NCBI RefSeq assembly: GCF_000218565.1
Contig: NC_015684.1
Location: 806,001 to 870,000 of the forward strand
Direction: 5' to 3'
Source of the DNA: Afipia carboxidovorans OM5
Lineage (GTDB): Bacteria; Pseudomonadota; Alphaproteobacteria; Rhizobiales; Xanthobacteraceae
Length of the DNA: 64,000 nt
Positions 26,908 through 34,173 of the stretch are shown here, in pieces. Numbering within the stretch: position 1 is the stretch's first letter; every line of letters starts with the position of its first letter. Position numbers and translations under genes: made by a program. Below the pieces are notes generated by a model. It was given only the letters and a program-made list of their open reading frames with translations, did no database searches and was not told where the DNA came from.

Positions 26908-27168
26908 GTGAAATCAACGATTGTCCTGGCAGGGCTGGCCGCGAGCCTTCTGCTCTCGGCCTGCGCGCAGTTTGAGCGGACGCCTGCGCCTTCGGCGGCG
27001 GCGATGACCGATGATGATGCCATCTGCCGGCAGCGCGGCGAACCGGGCTCATCGGCCTATGTGGCCTGCCGGCGCGATCGCGATGTCGGCGCGCTGCGTG
27101 GCAACTCGAATGCAGGCGTCGAGCGTGCCCACAAGAATCTTGCTGACGATATGTTGAACGGGCGCTGA
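26908..27168 (+). CDS. small lipoprotein
   Basis: 86 residues from the GTG at 26908. The N-terminus KSTIVLAGLAASLLLSAC ends in a lipobox (LSAC), so the mature protein should be lipid-anchored at the outer or inner membrane. The rest contains two more cysteines (DAICRQRG and YVACRRD) and a hydrophilic tail. Such short alphaproteobacterial lipoproteins have no known function. Confidence 0.75.
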   Translation: MKSTIVLAGLAASLLLSACAQFERTPAPSAAAMTDDDAICRQRGEPGSSAYVACRRDRDVGALRGNSNAGVERAHKNLADDMLNGR

Positions 27169-27212
27169 GGCTTTGGCGTAACGCGGCACCTTGGCGTGCC
27201 GTAGAACGGAAC

Positions 27213-27938
27213 ATGATGACGCGATTGCTGGGGCTTTGCGCGGCCACCCTTTCCCTGATGCTTGCCGTGGTTGCGATGGCGCCGCCGCCTGCGTCTGCGC
27301 AGGACGACAATGTCACGAGCCGTGAGCGCATTCTGCGCGACCCGGAGATTCCGCCGCTCGGCAACCCCGATGGCGACGTCACCATTGTCGAGTGGTTCGA
27401 CTATCAGTGTCCGTACTGCAAGACGCTCTCGCCCGAACTTGAAAAGATCATCAAGGAAGACGGTAAGGTCCGGCTGGTGCTGAAGGATTGGCCGATCCTC
27501 GGCCCGCCGTCGCCGGAGGCATCGCGCCTCGTGATCGCCGCGAAGTATCAGGGCAAGTTCGAGGCGGCGCATAAGGCGTTGATGACCCGTGTTGGCCGGT
27601 TGACGAGCGGCACGCTTGAGGAGGCGCTTACGAAGGCAGGCGTCGATGTGGCGCGGGCGAAAAGCGATCTCGAAGCCCACAAGGCCGATATCGATGCATT
27701 GCTTGCGCGCAATAACGAGCAGGCCGAAGCGCTCGGCTTCAACTCCACGCCGTCCTTCATTGTCGGCACGTTTCGCATTCCGGGCGTGATGAAGCCGGAG
27801 CTATTCAAGCTCGCGATCGCCGATGCGCGCGCCAAGGCGAAAGAGGACGACAAGGCGGGGAAGGGCGGTGCAAAGCCTTCCGGCAAGGCGAAGCCTGCAA
27901 AGAGCCCGTCAAAAACAAAAGAAGCGCCGGCGAAATAA
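27213..27938 (+). CDS. DsbA-family thioredoxin-like protein
   Basis: 241 residues with a signal peptide (to about PPASAQ) and a DsbA-like thioredoxin fold with the helical insertion. The redox motif is CPYC (Cys66 and Cys69), in the context VEWFDYQCPYCKTLSP, and the cis-proline is in FNSTPSFIVG. The C-terminus is a Lys/Ala/Pro-rich tail of about 35 residues, unusual for DsbA. It probably oxidises or isomerises periplasmic disulfides and may be recycled by the DsbB at 17.8 kb. A second ATG at 27216 is an alternative start. Confidence 0.9.
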   Translation: MMTRLLGLCAATLSLMLAVVAMAPPPASAQDDNVTSRERILRDPEIPPLGNPDGDVTIVEWFDYQCPYCKTLSPELEKIIKEDGKVRLVLKDWPILGPPSPEASRLVIAAKYQGKFEAAHKALMTRVGRLTSGTLEEALTKAGVDVARAKSDLEAHKADIDALLARNNEQAEALGFNSTPSFIVGTFRIPGVMKPELFKLAIADARAKAKEDDKAGKGGAKPSGKAKPAKSPSKTKEAPAK

Positions 27939-27960
27939 CGCGACGCTTCTTGTTTCTTTC

Positions 27961-28103
27961 TTCACCTCTCCCGTGGGGAGAGGTCGGAGGCGGAGCGATA
28001 GCGAACGCCTCGGGGTGAGGGCGTACGGTGCCTGAAGTCGCTTTTGGTAGCCCCCTCACCCGCTCACTTCGTTCGCGACCTTTCCCCACCGGGGAGAGGT
28101 GAA
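27961..28103. repeat. palindromic CCTCTCCCC repeat element
   Basis: 143-base element whose ends are inverted copies: TTCACCTCTCCC at the left and GGGGAGAGGTGAA at the right. Inner segments CCTCGGGGTGAGG and CCCCTCACCC also pair, so the whole could fold into one long hairpin. It fills the gap between the convergent dsbA-like and trcR genes. It belongs to the same family as the repeats at 41884, 54482, 59201 and 59359. Confidence 0.7.
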
Positions 28104-28157
28104 GGAGAACACCGCTAACGCTCGCAATGACGAGCCGAGGCTTGCTCGGCGGCTCGC

Positions 28158-28859
28158 TTATTCCTCGTCGGACTTCTTGTCGTGGCCGAGCGTCTTGAGT
28201 TTGGCGAACACCGCGTCGACGTTCATGTCGTCCTGCTCCTTGGCGGAGAGGGGCGCCTCGTGCTCGGCCTCGCGGCGTGTGGTCTCGGCGGCGGGCAGCA
28301 GCGTGACGCCGCCATATTCTTGCTTCGCCGGCTTTTCCTTGGCGGCGCGCTGCACCTCGAAATCGAGTTCGATCTGGGTGCAGAGGCCGAGCGTCACCGG
28401 GTCCATCGGCGTCAGCGTCGAGGCATTCCAGTGGGTGCGGTCGCGCACGCTCGCGATCGTGGTCTTGGTGGTGCCGACGAGGCGCATGATCTGCGCGTCT
28501 TTCAGTTCAGGGTGGTTACGCACCAGCCAGAGAATGGCGCTCGGGCGCTCATGGCGGCGCGACACCGGCGTGTAGCGCGGGCCCTTCTTCTTGGCGGCCG
28601 TCGGCAGTACCACCTTGGATTCCTGCAGCTTCAGCCGGTAGTTCGGATCCTTCTCGCCCTTCTCGATTTCCTCGCGGGTGAGCTGGCCGGTGGAGATCGG
28701 GTCCATGCCCTTGATGCCCTGCGCCGCGTCGCCGTCCGCAATGGCGCGAACCTCGAGCGGGTGCATCTTGGTGAAGTCTGCAACCTGGTCGAACGACAGC
28801 GCGGTATTGTCGACGAGCCACACGGCCGTCGCTTTCGGCATCAGCGGGGCATTGCTCAT
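28158..28859 (-). CDS. trcR: cell cycle transcriptional regulator TrcR (DUF1013)
   Basis: 233-residue DUF1013 protein, conserved in alphaproteobacteria and named TrcR for its role in cell-cycle transcription. Typical segments are MPKATAVWLVDNTALSFDQV at the start, the helix-turn-helix-like AQIMRLVGTTKTTIASVR and HWNASTLTPMDPVTLGLC. The C-terminal 60 residues are charged and disordered. The gene diverges from ispH with about 300 bases between. Confidence 0.9.
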   Translation of the reverse strand: MSNAPLMPKATAVWLVDNTALSFDQVADFTKMHPLEVRAIADGDAAQGIKGMDPISTGQLTREEIEKGEKDPNYRLKLQESKVVLPTAAKKKGPRYTPVSRRHERPSAILWLVRNHPELKDAQIMRLVGTTKTTIASVRDRTHWNASTLTPMDPVTLGLCTQIELDFEVQRAAKEKPAKQEYGGVTLLPAAETTRREAEHEAPLSAKEQDDMNVDAVFAKLKTLGHDKKSDEE

Positions 28860-29157
28860 GGCAAATCTCCTTTGTGCTTCGCCCGCCTTTTTCAGGGGCG
28901 AAGTCGTCTGGTCATCGGCGATGACGGGAATTCACAACTATATAATCCGTCACCACCTTGCCGCGCAACCGGCGATAGGGCCTTGCGGCGGCAACATCCG
29001 GGGCTGCGAAGGCGGGCCTTGACAGCGCGGGTGGCCCGGCTCCTATTCCTTCGCCGCCTAGTTTGGTATGTCCGGTGGTCTGGCCTTGCGGGGCCGCATC
29101 CCTATATGAGGGTCGGGCCATGTCTGGTTCGCCCTAAACCACTGTTTCGGCTGGAAA

Positions 29158-30159
29158 ATGACACTGGAAACCGAGAAACCGCCGCTTTCGATCGTGCTCT
29201 GTTCCCCCCGCGGTTTCTGTGCCGGGGTGGTCCGCGCCATCGATACCGTCGAACGCGCCCTGAAACTCTACGGCGCGCCGGTCTATGTGCGTCACGAGAT
29301 CGTGCACAATCGCTATGTGGTCGAGAGTCTGCGCGACAAGGGTGCGATTTTCGTCGCCGAGCTCGACGAAATCCCGGATACCGACGCCCCGGTGGTGTTT
29401 TCGGCCCATGGCGTGCCGAAGGCGATCCCCTCCCAGGCCGACAAGCGGAACTTCTTCACGCTGGACGCGACCTGCCCGCTGGTGACCAAGGTGCATCGCG
29501 AGGCGGCGATCCACTTCAAGCGCGGCCGCGAGATCCTGCTGATTGGCCATGCCGGCCACCCGGAAGTCGTGGGCACGCTCGGCCAGTTGCCGAAGGGCGC
29601 CGTGGTGCTGATCGAGACCATGGATGCTGCGCGTTCGTTCGAGCCCAAGGATGCCTCGAAGCTTGCGTTCGTCACGCAGACCACGCTGTCGATCGACGAT
29701 ACCAAGGAAATCGTCGCGGTGCTGAAGGAGCGCTTCCCCGAAATCGACGGCCCACACAAGGAAGACATCTGCTACGCCACCACCAACCGCCAGCTCGCGG
29801 TGAAGAAGGTGGCGCCGAAGGTCGACGCCATGGTCGTGGTGGGCTCGCCGAACTCCTCGAATTCCCAGCGCCTGCGCGAGGTCGCCGAGCGCGAGGGCTG
29901 CAAGGTCTCGGTGCTGGTGCAGCGCGCCGCCGAACTCGACTGGTCGAAGTTCGAGGGCATCAGCCGCCTCGGCATTACCGCGGGCGCTTCAGCGCCGGAA
30001 GTGATCGTCGAGGAGATCATGGACGCGTTCGCCGCGCACTATAAGCTGCACGTCGAAACCGTCTCGGCCGCCGAGGAAGACGAGTTCTTCCCGCTGCCGC
30101 GCCCGCTGCGCAACCAGGCTGCCGCGGCTGCCAAGGCGGCGGAGAAAGCCGCCGGCTGA
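29158..30159 (+). CDS. ispH: 4-hydroxy-3-methylbut-2-enyl diphosphate reductase
   Basis: 333 residues; the last step of the MEP isoprenoid pathway, giving IPP and DMAPP with a [4Fe-4S] cluster. The three cluster cysteines are Cys21 (SPRGFCAGV), Cys106 (DATCPLVTKVH) and Cys205 (DICYATTNRQ). The substrate-binding histidines in HEIVHN and GHAGHPEVVG are present, and SPNSSNSQRL fits the diphosphate site. The Lys/Ala-rich C-terminal tail is short. It starts the conserved ispH-thrB-rnhA order. Confidence 0.97.
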   Translation: MTLETEKPPLSIVLCSPRGFCAGVVRAIDTVERALKLYGAPVYVRHEIVHNRYVVESLRDKGAIFVAELDEIPDTDAPVVFSAHGVPKAIPSQADKRNFFTLDATCPLVTKVHREAAIHFKRGREILLIGHAGHPEVVGTLGQLPKGAVVLIETMDAARSFEPKDASKLAFVTQTTLSIDDTKEIVAVLKERFPEIDGPHKEDICYATTNRQLAVKKVAPKVDAMVVVGSPNSSNSQRLREVAEREGCKVSVLVQRAAELDWSKFEGISRLGITAGASAPEVIVEEIMDAFAAHYKLHVETVSAAEEDEFFPLPRPLRNQAAAAAKAAEKAAG

Positions 30160-30293
30160 CAAGAGGGGAGCGCGGCCGATTTGCCGCCGCCTCGCCTTCA
30201 ACCCGGTGTGCTTGCGATGATATGATCGCGCCGCCCCCTGATTCCGTCGCGGTGTCGGGGCAATGATTTCAACCCCGGACATCGGACCACCAG

Positions 30294-31274
30294 ATGGCGG
30301 TTTATACCGACGTTGCCGCCGACGAGCTTGCGGACTTCCTCTCCGGTTACGACCTTGGCGACCTCTTATCCTACAAGGGCATCGCGGAGGGCGTCGAGAA
30401 CTCCAACTTCCTGCTGCACACCACGCGCGGCCATTTTTTCCTGACGCTCTATGAAAAGCGCGTCGCAAAAGCGGACCTGCCGTTCTTCCTCAACTTGATG
30501 GGTCATCTTGCCGCGCGCGGCATCACCTGTCCGCAGCCGGTCGCGAACCGAGGCGGCGAGACGCTCGGCACGCTGGCCGGGCGGCCGGCCGCGATCATCG
30601 ATTTTCTCGAAGGCGTGTGGCCGCGCAAGGTCAGCGTTCCGCACTGTGCGGCGATCGGCGAGGCACTCGCCAAGCTGCATCTGGCCGGCGCGGATTTCAA
30701 AATGACGCGCGCCAATGCGCTCTCGGTCGCGGGCTGGCGGCCCTTGTTCGAGGCGGCGGTAGCGCGCGCCGACACCGTGCAGGCGGGCCTGCGCGATTTT
30801 CTCGCCACTGAACTTGCGCATCTCGAAGCGAACTGGCCGCAGGCTTTGCCGCGCGGCATCATCCATGCCGATCTCTTTCCCGACAATGCGCTGTTCGTCG
30901 GCGACACCCTGTCGGGCCTGATCGACTTCTATTTCGCCTGCAACGATCTTCTCGCCTATGACGTTGCGATCTGCCTCAACGCGTGGTGCTTCGAGGCCGA
31001 TCATTCCTTCAACGTCACCAAGGCCAGCACGTTTCTCAACGCCTACGGCAAGGTGCGTCCGTTGAGCGAGCCGGAGCAGGCAGCGTTGCCGCTTCTCGCG
31101 CGGGGCGCTGCGCTGCGCTTTCTGCTGACGCGGCTGGTCGACTGGCTCAACGTGCCACCGGGCGCACTGGTGAAGCCGAAGGACCCGCTCGAATATGTCC
31201 GCAAGCTGCGTTTTCATCAGGGCGTGCGGACGATCGCCGGTTACGGCCTTGCCCGTTCGGAAAGCGTGACGTGA
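30294..31274 (+). CDS. thrB: homoserine kinase (ThrB2, aminoglycoside phosphotransferase fold)
   Basis: 326 residues; phosphorylates homoserine in threonine synthesis. This is the protein-kinase-like form used by alphaproteobacteria. The N-terminus MAVYTDVAADELADFLSGYD and the catalytic loop GIIHADLFPDNALF followed by GLIDFYFACNDLLAYDVAIC are diagnostic. The Asp in HADLFPDN is the expected catalytic base. It overlaps the rnhA start by four bases (GTGA). Confidence 0.95.
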   Translation: MAVYTDVAADELADFLSGYDLGDLLSYKGIAEGVENSNFLLHTTRGHFFLTLYEKRVAKADLPFFLNLMGHLAARGITCPQPVANRGGETLGTLAGRPAAIIDFLEGVWPRKVSVPHCAAIGEALAKLHLAGADFKMTRANALSVAGWRPLFEAAVARADTVQAGLRDFLATELAHLEANWPQALPRGIIHADLFPDNALFVGDTLSGLIDFYFACNDLLAYDVAICLNAWCFEADHSFNVTKASTFLNAYGKVRPLSEPEQAALPLLARGAALRFLLTRLVDWLNVPPGALVKPKDPLEYVRKLRFHQGVRTIAGYGLARSESVT

Positions 31275-31720
31275 GCGAGCCGCAGCGTCCTCACGTCGTG
31301 ATCTTTACCGATGGCGCCTGCTCGGGAAATCCCGGCCCGGGCGGCTGGGGCGCGATCCTGCGCTTCGGTGAAATCGAAAAAGAGCTGAAGGGTGGCGAAA
31401 ACCCGACCACCAACAACCGCATGGAATTGCTGGCGGCGATCTCCGCGCTCGAAGCGTTGAAGCGCTCGGCCATCGTCGATCTCACCACCGATAGCCAGTA
31501 CGTCCGTCAGGGCATCACGAGCTGGATCTTTAACTGGAAGAAAAACGGCTGGCGCACGTCTGACAAGAAGCCTGTGAAGAATGTCGATCTCTGGCAGCGG
31601 CTGGACGCGGCGTTGAAGCCGCATGAAGTGCGCTGGCACTGGATCAAGGGCCACGCCGGTCACGCCGAGAACGAACGTGCCGATGAATTGGCGCGCGAAG
31701 GATTGGCGGAGAATAGGTAG
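31271..31720 (+). CDS. rnhA: ribonuclease HI
   Basis: 149 residues from the GTG at 31271. It cuts the RNA strand of RNA-DNA hybrids. The metal-binding residues are Asp14 (FTDGACSGNPGPGG), Glu52 (NNRMELLAAI), Asp74 (TTDSQYV) and Asp138 (ENERADELA), with the catalytic-loop His in KGHAGHAEN. Length and basic handle region (WKKNGWRTSDKKPVKN) are those of E. coli-type RNase HI. Translation is coupled to thrB. Confidence 0.97.
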   Translation: MSEPQRPHVVIFTDGACSGNPGPGGWGAILRFGEIEKELKGGENPTTNNRMELLAAISALEALKRSAIVDLTTDSQYVRQGITSWIFNWKKNGWRTSDKKPVKNVDLWQRLDAALKPHEVRWHWIKGHAGHAENERADELAREGLAENR

Positions 31721-31735
31721 TCTCGGTGTGGATGC

Positions 31736-31861
31736 GTGTCCCGGATGCTGCGCAGCGCGAAGCGTTGCGCTGCTGATCCGGGACCTTCGCGTCATACGAA
31801 GTTTGTAACGGTCCCGGCTCTGCGGAGCAGCGTCAACAACGCTGCACCGCGTCCGGGACAC
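31736..31861. repeat. 126-bp MITE-like inverted-repeat element
   Basis: The element starts with GTGTCCCGGA and ends with TCCGGGACAC, a perfect 10-bp terminal inverted repeat. Internal arms GCTGCGCAGCGC and GCGTTGCGCTGC, and the AGCAGCGTCAACAACGCTGC segment, form further hairpins. It has no open frame that could encode a transposase and fills the gap between rnhA and the peroxiredoxin gene, so it resembles a nonautonomous mobile or REP-type element. Confidence 0.65.
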
Positions 31862-31869
31862 TTGAGCTC

Positions 31870-32355
31870 TTAAAGCTGCCCAAGCAGCGTATCGCCGCCG
31901 GAGACTTCCACCTTGCCGGGGTTGGCTTCGAGGTTGAATTTCTTCACCACGCCGTCTTCCACCAGCATCGAATAGCGCTTCGAGCGCAGGCCGAGGCCGT
32001 GGCCCGAGCCATCGAAGTCGAGACCGGCGGCCTTGGTGAATTCGGCGTTGCCGTCAGCGAGGTAGATCGCCTCGTTGTTGAAGTCGGTGTCGCGCTTCCA
32101 GGCGTTCATCACGAACACGTCGTTCACTGCGACCACAGCGATGGTGTCGATGCCCTTCGCCTTGATCGCCGCCGCGCTCTGGAACACGCTCGGCATGTGC
32201 ATCTTGTGGCAGGTGCCGGTGTAGGCGCCCGGCACAGCGAACAGCGCGACCTTCTTGCCCTTGAAAATGTCGTCGGTGGTTTTCGCCTTCGGGCCTTCCT
32301 CCGTCATTACGGTGAACTTGGCCTGCGGCAGACGGTCGCCAACTTTAATCGTCAT
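31870..32355 (-). CDS. peroxiredoxin (Prx5-like)
   Basis: 161-residue thiol peroxidase of the AhpC/TSA superfamily. The peroxidatic cysteine is Cys49 in VPGAYTGTCHKMHMPS, the TxxC motif of the Prx5 group. VNDVFVMNAW and the arginine in GLGLRSKRYSMLVEDGVV are also typical. It reduces peroxides, probably with glutaredoxin or thioredoxin as donor. The gene is convergent to rnhA. Confidence 0.93.
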   Translation of the reverse strand: MTIKVGDRLPQAKFTVMTEEGPKAKTTDDIFKGKKVALFAVPGAYTGTCHKMHMPSVFQSAAAIKAKGIDTIAVVAVNDVFVMNAWKRDTDFNNEAIYLADGNAEFTKAAGLDFDGSGHGLGLRSKRYSMLVEDGVVKKFNLEANPGKVEVSGGDTLLGQL

Positions 32356-32419
32356 TAGAATCTCCCTTTGAAAATGTGGGGGTGGGTTGGAAGGAAAGCG
32401 GGCGGCAGTGCCGCCTCGC

Positions 32420-33259
32420 TCAGTTGAGGCTGACGTTGAATTCGTAGGCGCGCTCGGTGTCGGTCAAGGTAAACTTGAGCGCCGCGCCATCGGGATTGAC
32501 GCCGGGCGGCACGCCATCGAGATCGAAGTGGAAGCGCTTCACGCCGGGCGGGTGACGCGCAACGAGTTTCGGCACCGGCAGTGCCCAGTCCGGCGTGGGG
32601 CCTTCGACGAACAGCGCGGGCGTCTTGCCTTCCGGCACGACGGTGTCGACCTCGACGCCCTTGTCGCCGACGCGCTTGACGTCGCGAATGGTCAGCGGAT
32701 TGGAATCGCCGACATTGGCGGGCTTCGGCACGCGGTCGAGTGCGGCGCTGAGCGTGCTGTCTTCCGTGCTGGCGGCGCTGGTGAAGGGAAGCGTCAATAC
32801 AGCCTGCGATGGGACGCAGAGCTTTTCGCACACCGCATACTGGATGTCTGCATGCAGCGTGGTCGGCTGCTCGGGATGACGCACCGCGATGCGCAGCGGG
32901 ATCACGACTTCGTCATGATAGCCGAGTGCGGTGCCGCCCGCGCCATCGGGAAAGGCCTTCGGCGCGGGCCACAACACGGTGACGGCTTCGACATTGTCGG
33001 ACTTGGAGAAATCGAAGCGCGGCGGCACGCCGGAATCGCCGGGCGTGCGCCAATAGGTTTTCCAGCCGCGATCGAGCTTGATGTTGATGCCGCCGAGCAG
33101 CACGGGGCCGTTGCGCGAGCCTGCGAGCAGGCGAAGCTGCGCATGCGCATCCTTCGTCCAGGGCGAGGCGTCCTGCGCGCGCGCCAGCGATGCCGTGGCG
33201 GGGAGTGTGGCCGCGATTAACAAAAGCGTGCGGCGCGTTAGCGGAACAATGTCATTCAT
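32420..33259 (-). CDS. secreted protein with DsbD N-terminal-like domain
   Basis: 279 residues with a signal peptide (TLLLIAATLPATASLARA). It has the beta-rich DsbD-alpha-like domain with the cysteine pair in YAVCEKLCVPSQAVLTLPF. In ScsB/DsbD-type proteins this domain passes reducing power to periplasmic partners; here the membrane and thioredoxin domains are missing, so it may take electrons from a separate carrier. It lies 64 bases upstream of the peroxiredoxin gene on the same strand. Confidence 0.85.
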   Translation of the reverse strand: MNDIVPLTRRTLLLIAATLPATASLARAQDASPWTKDAHAQLRLLAGSRNGPVLLGGINIKLDRGWKTYWRTPGDSGVPPRFDFSKSDNVEAVTVLWPAPKAFPDGAGGTALGYHDEVVIPLRIAVRHPEQPTTLHADIQYAVCEKLCVPSQAVLTLPFTSAASTEDSTLSAALDRVPKPANVGDSNPLTIRDVKRVGDKGVEVDTVVPEGKTPALFVEGPTPDWALPVPKLVARHPPGVKRFHFDLDGVPPGVNPDGAALKFTLTDTERAYEFNVSLN

Positions 33260-33382
33260 GCGACGTCTTTACATAAGCAGGAATAGTGAAGAAGGGCTTG
33301 TGTTGATTGACAGAGACGACACCCGATATCAGGATTGGGTACAGAACAAAGAGATGGTTTGTTGGACGAGAGGCGCGCTTCC

Positions 33383-34015
33383 ATGACACAGCCGATCGGT
33401 CTTGATGGACTTCCGGAAAAGGCTTCATCTTCGGGAACGACTTATCTCGACGGGCAGCTCCTTATTGCGATGCCGGTCATGCAGGATGAGCGGTTTGCAC
33501 GCTCGGTCATCTATGTTTGTGCCCATTCCCCCGATGGTGCAATGGGCATTATCGTCAATCGCCCTGCGGGCAGTATCGATTTTCCGCAATTGCTTCGCCA
33601 GCTCGATATCGTCGCAGACGGCGTACCGATCCAACTGCCCGATGATGGCGAAACGGTGAAGATTCTTCGTGGTGGACCGGTGGAGACAAGCCGCGGCTTC
33701 GTCCTGCATTCGTCCGATTATGCGATCGAGGATGCGACGCTGCCGATCGACAACGGCATCTGCCTCACCGCGACGCTCGATATCCTGAAAGCCATCGCCC
33801 AAGGCACCGGGCCGCGACGGGCGGTGCTTGCGCTCGGCTATGCCGGCTGGGCGCCGGGGCAGCTTGAAAGCGAAATCCAGCACAACGGCTGGCTGCATTG
33901 CCCCGCCGATCCTGACATCGTGTTCGGCCGCGACATGGACGACAAGTATCAACGCGCGCTGCAGAAGATCGGCATCGATCTCGGCATGCTGTCCAATAGC
34001 GCAGGGCATGCGTAA
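33383..34015 (+). CDS. YqgE/AlgH family protein (DUF179)
   Basis: 210 residues. Typical segments are YLDGQLLIAMPVMQDERFARSVIYV, cut here into YLDGQLLIAMPVMQDERF and SVIYVCAHSPDGAMGIIVNR, then GGPVETSRGFVLHS and ALGYAGWAPGQLE. The family is conserved in proteobacteria, but the molecular function is not settled. The ATG at 33383 is preceded by GAGGCGCG; the frame is open to 33335. It diverges from the DsbD-N-like gene. Confidence 0.92.
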   Translation: MTQPIGLDGLPEKASSSGTTYLDGQLLIAMPVMQDERFARSVIYVCAHSPDGAMGIIVNRPAGSIDFPQLLRQLDIVADGVPIQLPDDGETVKILRGGPVETSRGFVLHSSDYAIEDATLPIDNGICLTATLDILKAIAQGTGPRRAVLALGYAGWAPGQLESEIQHNGWLHCPADPDIVFGRDMDDKYQRALQKIGIDLGMLSNSAGHA

Positions 34016-34039
34016 GGTGGATCGCCATCCGGGGTATCA

Positions 34040-34115
34040 TTGCCGGGCTTGACCCGGCAATCCATCTTCTTGAAGAAACCCTTTTTTAGATGGATGCGCG
34101 GATCAAGTCCGCGCA
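34040..34115. repeat. triple-stem palindromic repeat (RPE-like)
   Basis: Three nested stems can form a cloverleaf-like structure: TTGCCGGG/CCCGGCAA (34040-34060), TCCATC/GATGGA (34061-34066 with 34089-34094) and TGCGCGGA/TCCGCGCA (34095-34115). The CTTGA and TCAAG loops are related to each other. Such elements occur between genes in many Bradyrhizobium-like genomes. It lies between the convergent yqgE and GGDEF-EAL genes. Confidence 0.7.
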
Positions 34116-34173
34116 TGACGATTCCGAGCAAGCCTAAATTTGTAAGCCTAAATTTTTCTGGGAAGACGCAAGC

